Below are positions 58,460-64,000 of a stretch of 64,000 nt of DNA, piece by piece. The DNA is from Pseudoalteromonas aurantia (GTDB lineage: Bacteria > Pseudomonadota > Gammaproteobacteria > Enterobacterales > Alteromonadaceae): contig NZ_PNBY01000009.1 of assembly GCF_005886875.1 (NCBI RefSeq), forward strand, positions 52,403-116,402, in the 5' to 3' direction. The first letter of the stretch is position 1. Each line of letters opens with the position of its first letter. A program made the position numbers and the translations under genes. Under the pieces are notes generated by a model. The model made no database searches. It worked only from the letters and a program-made list of their open reading frames with translations, and was not told the origin of the DNA.

Positions 58460-59623
58460 CTATGTTTTACTAATAAGTAATGGTAATAACAGTTCAAATG
58501 CCGCGCCATCACTGCATGCAAGACACTGTATATCACCTTTATGATCTAAAATTATTTTTCTGACAATAGCTAAGCCTAAGCCCATATTTTCGCTTGAATC
58601 TGTTGACTTTTTAGAGCTGTAATAAAGTTTAAAAATACTATCTCGTTCTTTTTTATTGATGATTTTACCTCGATTAAATACCGTTAATTTTATCCAGTGT
58701 TTTTGATTGACCACCTTTTTGATGTTTACAGAAAATGTCACTTCTAATGGCTGACAATTTGGATTCGCTTGAATCGCGTTTTTAACAAGATTTAGTAAAC
58801 ATTGGTTAAGTAAGATAGCATCAGCCTCAATTAAAACTCCTCGCGATTGTTCAATATTATCAGCTATTTTCAGATCGAAATTTACACTCTGCCAAGCAGG
58901 GCTGTACTGTTCAATAAACAGTTCAAGGTGACTCAATAAATCTAAGCATTGAAAATTGGGTTCAGGTAACTTTGAAAATTTATTAAAGTGACTAACCATG
59001 TTTTTAAGTTTGTTAACTTCTTCTGAAACAACATGTTCAGTGTTATTTAAATTCTCAGCAAAACTACTCCTGTCTAATTTTTTATGCAGTCTTGGTAAAT
59101 TACTCACCATCATTTGAATAGGCGTTAACGGATTATTAATTTCATGAGCTAATTTCCCGGCGATTATTTGCCATTCATCAAAATAGCATAATGCTTGTAT
59201 TTTCTTTTCTTTAGTAATGTTACTCGATACCAACAGGTGGTATGACTTAGCTACTTTTCGACTTAAAAAAATAGCAGCAATAGTTGAGAAAATTAACACT
59301 GTAATAAACAAGATGAGGTAATAAGTTAAGTATGTATCACTTATCACCTTTTTTACCAAATCTGGCTGTTGAAAAATCAACAACTGTTCAGAGACAGTAT
59401 TAAATTTCTTTTTGTAATCATCGGTTTCTTTAGGGTTAAGCTTTCTTAAAATTTTCAAATCTTGCTGGTAATTTTTTAATATTTGAGTGGTGCTAGGCTT
59501 TACCACCAAAGAAGTTGCGCTGTCTAATATTTCATTTAGTAATATATAAGAAGCTAAAAAAGGCAAAATAGCGAGAGTGAGAATAGCAGCAATTAAATAG
59601 TAACTAACAAGGTTATTTTTCAT
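58460..59623 (-). CDS. Sensor histidine kinase, NtrY-like
   Basis: A 387-residue membrane kinase with two helices (about 8-29 and 99-121) enclosing a small periplasmic loop of about 70 residues, rich in Lys and Gln. The H box is KLAHEINNPLTPIQM (His about 160), the N box NQCLLNLVKNAIQAN, and the ATP lid GLGLAIVRKII. The H box resembles that of the NtrY/NtrB group. There is no clear HAMP or PAS. It overlaps the preceding DUF4390-like gene by 11 bp and precedes the regulator, so it is the cognate kinase. The small sensor loop suggests that sensing occurs through a partner, perhaps the periplasmic protein encoded just before it. Confidence 0.9.
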   Translation of the reverse strand: MKNNLVSYYLIAAILTLAILPFLASYILLNEILDSATSLVVKPSTTQILKNYQQDLKILRKLNPKETDDYKKKFNTVSEQLLIFQQPDLVKKVISDTYLTYYLILFITVLIFSTIAAIFLSRKVAKSYHLLVSSNITKEKKIQALCYFDEWQIIAGKLAHEINNPLTPIQMMVSNLPRLHKKLDRSSFAENLNNTEHVVSEEVNKLKNMVSHFNKFSKLPEPNFQCLDLLSHLELFIEQYSPAWQSVNFDLKIADNIEQSRGVLIEADAILLNQCLLNLVKNAIQANPNCQPLEVTFSVNIKKVVNQKHWIKLTVFNRGKIINKKERDSIFKLYYSSKKSTDSSENMGLGLAIVRKIILDHKGDIQCLACSDGAAFELLLPLLISKT

Positions 59624-60377
59624 TATTTACCTGCTGACGCTTTATTGTTTTCGTTATAATTTCGCTTTTCCATAAAGAAACTATATCGCTAGGCCCTGAG
59701 TATTGCGATAATATTTTATCGAATAGCTTTTCGAACCTTGGCCTTACCGTTGTATTTTTGCCTTTCATAATAGACTTAACGGCCTTACCATTAATGTTAA
59801 TTATACGGCTATAACTGCGGTTTTCACTCGCATGAATTACGTTGCTTTCACTCTTAGCTTTATGCCCTTGACTACTATTTATCCATGATTTTATTTTTTC
59901 AATTCGCTTATGTTCAACTGGATTAACAAACACCTGCGCTGTAATTCTAATGTTATTTTTTGCTTGCATCGTACTTAATGGACATTTTATTTCCTGATTT
60001 TTCAACAGACTATATACCTCTTGGACATCAGTAATGTTCCATAGAGAGATTAGTCCATAATCGTCAACTTTTTCAATACGGTAATGCTCATCCCATAAAT
60101 CATAGGTTACGTTTAACGAATAAGAACAGCGTCTATATACTTCATCACCTTTTTTAAAGCTAATAATGGAATAAAAACGACTTTGTAAGCCACTATTTAT
60201 CTCAGTGCTTAATAGTTCACTAGGGTAACGAATATCAGTGATTTTTAAAGATAGTTGGTGTTCCTCTTTGACGACCGAAAGTTCGATGGCATTGAGAGAT
60301 TGGCTGCTGATAATAAAGCAAAATGTTATCAGCAATAATAACTTATTTTTAGCCATACTATGCTTATTGGCTCTCAT
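59613..60377 (-). CDS. DUF4390-like periplasmic protein
   Basis: A 254-residue exported protein (ATG at 60377, or at 60356, where a classical signal peptide begins: MAKNKLLLLITFCFIISSQS, cleavage about LNA). The mature N-terminal half (about 33-165) has the DUF4390 pattern: LSLKITDIRYPSELLSTEIN, a strand ending SYSLNVTYDLWDEHYRIEK, and ITAQVFVNPVEH. DUF4390 genes are known neighbours of NtrY/NtrX-type systems, which supports the call. The C-terminal third (about 175-254) is basic and unlike usual members. It overlaps the barrel gene by 14 bp. Its function is not known; a modulator of the kinase is plausible. Confidence 0.6.
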   Translation of the reverse strand: MRANKHSMAKNKLLLLITFCFIISSQSLNAIELSVVKEEHQLSLKITDIRYPSELLSTEINSGLQSRFYSIISFKKGDEVYRRCSYSLNVTYDLWDEHYRIEKVDDYGLISLWNITDVQEVYSLLKNQEIKCPLSTMQAKNNIRITAQVFVNPVEHKRIEKIKSWINSSQGHKAKSESNVIHASENRSYSRIININGKAVKSIMKGKNTTVRPRFEKLFDKILSQYSGPSDIVSLWKSEIITKTIKRQQVNNEK

Positions 60378-61731
60378 TTAAACCAACTTTGAGAAAAAAT
60401 CGGTAAATCATATTCTCAGTCTGATAGGTATAGCCAGCATCAAACTCAATAATGCGAAAATCTTCCTGTGGATTACTACCATACCAATCTTTTGTTCTCC
60501 TGAAGGTCGCTCCTAGCGACCAACCTGAGAATGCGCCAACTTTTGCATCTATCACCTTATAATTCGAATATCTTGCTGAAATTCCCACGTCTTCAATTTT
60601 TGAATAAAATTGTCTATTTGATTCTTTATAATAATCAGTATTTACTCCAAGAGAGATTGCACTATAGTCATCGATATTTACATGCGATATATAAGATAAC
60701 TGGTAGCGATGACCGTTTGAAAGTGTGGTATAGCGCGTCGATAACTTTTCACCATATACCGGAAATAAAGTATCATTTTCACTGTTAAACCCATAGTTGA
60801 AGGAGTAATTCTCATCGATTTTTTCATCTAGATCACCGGCAATATCGAGTGAAACATAAGAGTAACGTGCAAACCTTTTTCCAAAAGAAAACCAACTTCG
60901 CTTGTTTAACGGGTTATTTTCGTGAGAAATTTCGCTGTTATTATCGTCTATTTCAGTATATTTAGATCGGCTCTTGGTTAATTCAATAGTTGCATTAAAA
61001 TAATAGTAGGGTGAATTGAATAAATGCGGATCATAATAATCCAGAGATAGTGTATTGTGTTTGATAATATAACGGGTAAACCAACTATCAGTATCTGCTG
61101 GTTCGATTAATGACTGTTTAAAATGATCTGCATCTTTATCATATTTGTAACCAGAAACTCCAAGAGAAAGCTCTTTTCCTGAGCCAAGAAAGTTAAAATC
61201 TGTTGCCCTTGACGATATATATTGTTGCGTTTCAGATATACGATACTTATCTTTATCGCATAAATTAATGAGTGCTTCTTTATTGTCTGGCACGGTTTCA
61301 CCAAAACAAGCATAAAAATCTTCTTTTGACTTTATTCGTTTTACGTCATAAGAAAGCTCGTATTGAAGATTACTCGCTTCTTCAATATCAAAAACAACGA
61401 CCACATGACCGCGTTGTTTCCCTTTTCTCAAATAAACATCGATATGTTTAAATTGTATCAGAGTACCAAGCCTTAATTTAGCATCGATGATATCATCAGG
61501 ATTAAGCTCGTCTCCAATCTGTTGATAGTATTTATTTCTTATAAAACTACAATGAGTATGGTCATTACCAATACAAATAATATCGTCAATAATGAGCGCA
61601 GTTTCTTTTAATGATGCGGCTAGAGGCGCTTGCTCGCTAGCATCAGAAGCATTAGTTTTCCCATAAACCGGTAACACAATAAAAATTAATGTTAGCCAAA
61701 ACACAAAAGAAATATTAGTCAGTACTTTCAA
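60364..61731 (-). CDS. Short Omp85-like outer-membrane protein with one POTRA domain
   Basis: A 455-residue protein starting at TTG (61731) with a well-spaced AGGG. The signal peptide ends VYG (about residue 24). Residues about 46-118 have POTRA-like pattern: LIIDDIICIGNDHTH, then IRNKYYQQIGDELNPDDIID, LRLGTLIQFKHIDVYLRKG and VVVFDIEEA. The rest (about 120-455) is a series of amphipathic strands with aromatic girdles, as in a 16-strand barrel, ending YRFFLKVGLNESQ without the usual terminal aromatic residue. It could insert or secrete a partner (Omp85 or TpsB type). It is smaller than BamA, TamA or FhaC. The call is from pattern and could be wrong. Confidence 0.6.
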   Translation of the reverse strand: MKVLTNISFVFWLTLIFIVLPVYGKTNASDASEQAPLAASLKETALIIDDIICIGNDHTHCSFIRNKYYQQIGDELNPDDIIDAKLRLGTLIQFKHIDVYLRKGKQRGHVVVVFDIEEASNLQYELSYDVKRIKSKEDFYACFGETVPDNKEALINLCDKDKYRISETQQYISSRATDFNFLGSGKELSLGVSGYKYDKDADHFKQSLIEPADTDSWFTRYIIKHNTLSLDYYDPHLFNSPYYYFNATIELTKSRSKYTEIDDNNSEISHENNPLNKRSWFSFGKRFARYSYVSLDIAGDLDEKIDENYSFNYGFNSENDTLFPVYGEKLSTRYTTLSNGHRYQLSYISHVNIDDYSAISLGVNTDYYKESNRQFYSKIEDVGISARYSNYKVIDAKVGAFSGWSLGATFRRTKDWYGSNPQEDFRIIEFDAGYTYQTENMIYRFFLKVGLNESQ

Positions 61732-61793
61732 ATATTTGCCCTAGAAAAATCACAAAAAACAAAATCACTTTCAGTCCGTTTTTATTACGCGTA

Positions 61794-61822
61794 AGTGTAC
61801 GAAAGAGGCAAAGAGCTGGCAA
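61794..61822 (-). promoter_or_regulatory. Sigma70 promoter of the barrel-kinase-regulator operon
   Basis: Minus strand -35 TTGCCA (61817-61822) and -10 TACACT (61794-61799) with a 17-bp spacer. It predicts a leader of about 56 nt before the TTG start. Its presence separates the four-gene operon from the upstream exoprotein gene. Confidence 0.65.
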
Positions 61823-61881
61823 GCCTTTACCTCAGTTCTTTAACAAATACGCGTATTGTCTAACGAAAGAAAACTGCTACA

Positions 61882-63717
61882 TTAAGTTTTATCAACCTTT
61901 GTTGCTGCCATCATATGCACTTTTTTTATACTCAGAACTAGTAATAAGAGCCAAATCGACATAGCGCCACCATTACTTTTTTGCGGCAATGGCTCAGACA
62001 CTATTGGTTTTTTGGTTGGGCTAGTATTTACTTTATCTTCAACAGGCCAAGGCAAGTCTATTTGTTTTGGTAAATCACATGCAAGCTCTTGTTTAACTAC
62101 TATAGGCACATACCCAACTTCAAGTCCTTCTGGTGGTGTTACAATCAAGTTATCGTCAAAACTAACCAGATTACCTTTAGAGGGGGGGGCTAGGTACTCA
62201 TCTGTACTTTTCCAGTGAGTATGCATTTTTTCAACCATAGTTTGTAATTTATATTTTTCATCCACAGTTAAATTGTATTTTTTTATGCTAGGTTGGTCAG
62301 TAAATTTATACCAATAATAGGTCACCTTTGAGCAATCATTCAGTGTCGCCGTATAAGGGCCACTTGTATAGTCAGTAAATAGCTCTTGCCCAGCACTATC
62401 AACCTCATAAACCTCAGGGTTTCTGCTTGGTGCGGGTAGCTCTTCATTAATTAAGTTTGTCTCGCTCGGTACTTGGTTTTCTTTGATTGCCAGTAATGCA
62501 TTGCCTTGCTGTTTGAAGTATTTTGGGTATAACCCCATGCCATTTTCTGGGGGGACATGCCACTGTAAACCAAAAGAGTTATCATCAAATATTGTGGGAG
62601 TTGCGCTATCGTGAAATGCGCTCGTGTAAATATCATTGATGCGCAGATCATTGAATGTATCTAACAGGATTGGTTTGCGTATGCCGTTAGCATCAAATTG
62701 TGTTGGAGAAACCTGATCACTTTGCTGCCAATGGCTAAATTTATGAAATAAAGCATCTTTACTGTATATCGTCAAATCTTGCATGATAGTGGACTGCCCA
62801 TCACTATTCATTGGATATTGAATTTGTGGAATCTTATAAAACGTATCTCCTTTATTATCTTTTTGTTTTAATGCTCGGGTAAAGCCAAATTCCATAGTAC
62901 CAGATTCGCCTAATAGTAATGGTTGATTGTCCAACCCTAGTCCTTCAATAGCAGTGTATTCTTTTGATAATTCAGCCCATAAATCAGGTATAGAAAAAGC
63001 GACGGGGCCCTTAAAATTTTGCGTGTTCACAAATAATGTCCAACTTAAGTTACCCACTGGTACATCCGTGTATTTTTCTTCGGTGAATGGTAACGCAAAA
63101 TATCCATAACCAAAGACTTCACCATTAGGCTTACCCTTAAAGGTCAAACCGTCAGCTGGAATAAGTAACTGATTGCTCAGTTGAGCAAGGCCATACATGT
63201 GCGGTCTATCAGAAAAATTACCTGGCTGCACACCTGTGGTATTTGAATAATCGTCGTAACAAGTGGGCACAGAGCCCATGGCAAATTTAGGGTACCCTGT
63301 TTGAAATCTCGTGCCTGCCCAAATCCCCATGCCTCCTTCGATGGTTTGAAAGTAACTCAAATAATTACCATGGTTTTTTGCATCCCAATTATCTCCCGCA
63401 TATGTACCTTTGGGGCACAATGGAAAAGGATCATTGTTTAACAACTCACGATTATCAGGGCGTACCCAAGTTCCTGCCATACCGATTTGCAGATCTTCAG
63501 TTAAACGATCCGCTACAGGCCAAACAGCTGAATAGAACGAAATGCCATATCGAAAAGCTTCATCACTACTTTCTTTAATAGAATAAGAGCCGATATATCC
63601 ACTTAAGCCATCAGTGTTTTCAGCTGATATTGCCTGATGACTAGCAATGATATATGAGCACAGTAAGATACTTTTAAGTGATTTTGTTAATTTAATTTTT
63701 TTTATCATTATTTTCAT
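61882..63717 (-). CDS. GlyGly-CTERM secreted protein of unknown function
   Basis: A 611-residue protein with SD AGGA before the ATG and a signal peptide ending AISA (about residue 32). The C-terminus has the tripartite GlyGly-CTERM sorting signal: Gly-Gly at about 583-584, a hydrophobic run (MSIWLLLLVLSI) and Lys-Lys, followed by an unusual 12-residue extension. Such tails are cut by rhombosortase on T2SS-exported proteins. The body is rich in aromatic residues, Gly and Asn, with segments such as TIEGGMGIWAGTRFQTGYP and SFGLQWHVPPENGMGLYPKY, and few Cys. I do not recognise an enzyme family. A Pro/Lys-rich linker precedes the tail. A sigma54-type promoter lies upstream. Confidence 0.85.
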   Translation of the reverse strand: MKIMIKKIKLTKSLKSILLCSYIIASHQAISAENTDGLSGYIGSYSIKESSDEAFRYGISFYSAVWPVADRLTEDLQIGMAGTWVRPDNRELLNNDPFPLCPKGTYAGDNWDAKNHGNYLSYFQTIEGGMGIWAGTRFQTGYPKFAMGSVPTCYDDYSNTTGVQPGNFSDRPHMYGLAQLSNQLLIPADGLTFKGKPNGEVFGYGYFALPFTEEKYTDVPVGNLSWTLFVNTQNFKGPVAFSIPDLWAELSKEYTAIEGLGLDNQPLLLGESGTMEFGFTRALKQKDNKGDTFYKIPQIQYPMNSDGQSTIMQDLTIYSKDALFHKFSHWQQSDQVSPTQFDANGIRKPILLDTFNDLRINDIYTSAFHDSATPTIFDDNSFGLQWHVPPENGMGLYPKYFKQQGNALLAIKENQVPSETNLINEELPAPSRNPEVYEVDSAGQELFTDYTSGPYTATLNDCSKVTYYWYKFTDQPSIKKYNLTVDEKYKLQTMVEKMHTHWKSTDEYLAPPSKGNLVSFDDNLIVTPPEGLEVGYVPIVVKQELACDLPKQIDLPWPVEDKVNTSPTKKPIVSEPLPQKSNGGAMSIWLLLLVLSIKKVHMMAATKVDKT

Positions 63718-63858
63718 ACTTCTTCCTTTTTATATCATTTTTATTTTATCGGTGTTTCATATTTGCCGTAAAAATATTAACTCTAAGTAAATGGCTTGTA
63801 TGTTCATGTCTATGTCATCCTCATTTATCTATTAAATTTTTATTTCTTATCATTGATA

Positions 63859-63875
63859 AGCAATAGACAAGCCAA
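63859..63875 (-). promoter_or_regulatory. Sigma54 (-24/-12) promoter of the GlyGly-CTERM gene
   Basis: Minus-strand TTGGCTTGTCTATTGCT matches the sigma54 consensus (YTGGCACGrNNNTTGCW) at all GG-N10-GC anchor positions and at TTGCW. The predicted transcription start is near 63848, giving a leader of about 130 nt. A perfect palindrome CTTATC-ATT-GATAAG (63846-63860) covers the start region. The activator sites should lie upstream, up to or beyond 64000. Confidence 0.72.
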
Positions 63876-64000
63876 CTTTTAAAAAAAGATAATCCATTGT
63901 TTTTATTAACTTAATAGAAATTAAAAAAGTAATTCCCACCATAAAAAAACAACAGCTGTGGTTAAAAGTACACACCACATAGGCGTTGTTTCCTAAATAA
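63876..64000. other. Upstream region of the sigma54 promoter
   Basis: AT-rich and gene-free in the window. AACAAC ... GTTGTT half-sites (about 63947-63990) around CAGCTGTGG and ACACACCACA are candidate activator-binding sequences, but no clear pair of enhancer sites can be named. Confidence 0.35.

Noticed and set aside
61732..61881. Second sigma54 promoter in front of the barrel gene
   Set aside because: The best candidate has the wrong GG-GC spacing, and a good sigma70 pair occupies the region.

Overview
The window comes from the chromosome of a marine gammaproteobacterium of the Alteromonadales, most probably Pseudoalteromonas. This is inferred from a complete gammaproteobacterial dcw cluster, a NagP-type sugar transporter next to a GH20 hexosaminidase with shared NagR-like palindromes, a GlyGly-CTERM exoprotein and low-to-mid G+C. 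No taxonomic search was possible.

Layout. (1) 1-9262, minus strand: a type II secretion gene set in the order G-E-F-H-I-J-K-L-M-N/C-like-D. The secretin gene runs off the window. The order resembles the Xps-type T2SS rather than the usual gspC-N order. Just upstream on the same strand lie a WecA/MraY-family glycosyl-1-phosphate transferase, which overlaps gspG, and a large SLBB/Wza-like export protein (9352-12030). (2) 12140-14008: a DUF481 outer-membrane protein, an MscS channel and tRNA-His. (3) 14009-15243: a gene-free stretch with degenerate repeats. (4) 15311-21770: nagP, GH20 hexosaminidase and an M13 metalloprotease lipoprotein, each with its own terminator. (5) 21858-43771: mutT, secA, dciA (divergent), lpxC, ftsZ-A-Q, ddl, murC, murG, ftsW, murD, mraY, murF, murE, ftsI, ftsL, rsmH, mraZ, with a promoter and MraZ-type repeats in front of mraZ. 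(6) 44027-54451: a PAS-GGDEF-EAL protein, an alkaline phosphatase lipoprotein, a CPA1 antiporter pseudogene with two frameshifts, an RhlE-type helicase and a multidomain GH18 chitinase. (7) 54508-57078: a decayed zone with a broken small gene, a pair of 170-bp-spaced repeats, and an internally deleted IS481-like element that keeps both terminal repeats. (8) 57079-63875: the most unusual locus.

The locus at 57079-63875 has two transcription units. A strong sigma70-like promoter precedes a tight operon for a short Omp85-like barrel with one POTRA domain (TTG start), a DUF4390-like periplasmic protein, an NtrY-like histidine kinase and an NtrX/NtrC-like sigma54 activator. Just upstream is a 611-residue secreted protein with a GlyGly-CTERM tail, and in front of it is a close match to a -24/-12 sigma54 promoter. 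The simplest model is a self-contained circuit: an outer-membrane/periplasmic module is coupled to a two-component system that switches on one surface protein through sigma54. I do not know of a described system with this composition.

The chitin genes (chitinase, hexosaminidase, GlcNAc transporter) and the T2SS make functional sense together, since chitinases and GlyGly-CTERM proteins are usual T2SS cargo; that link is inference.
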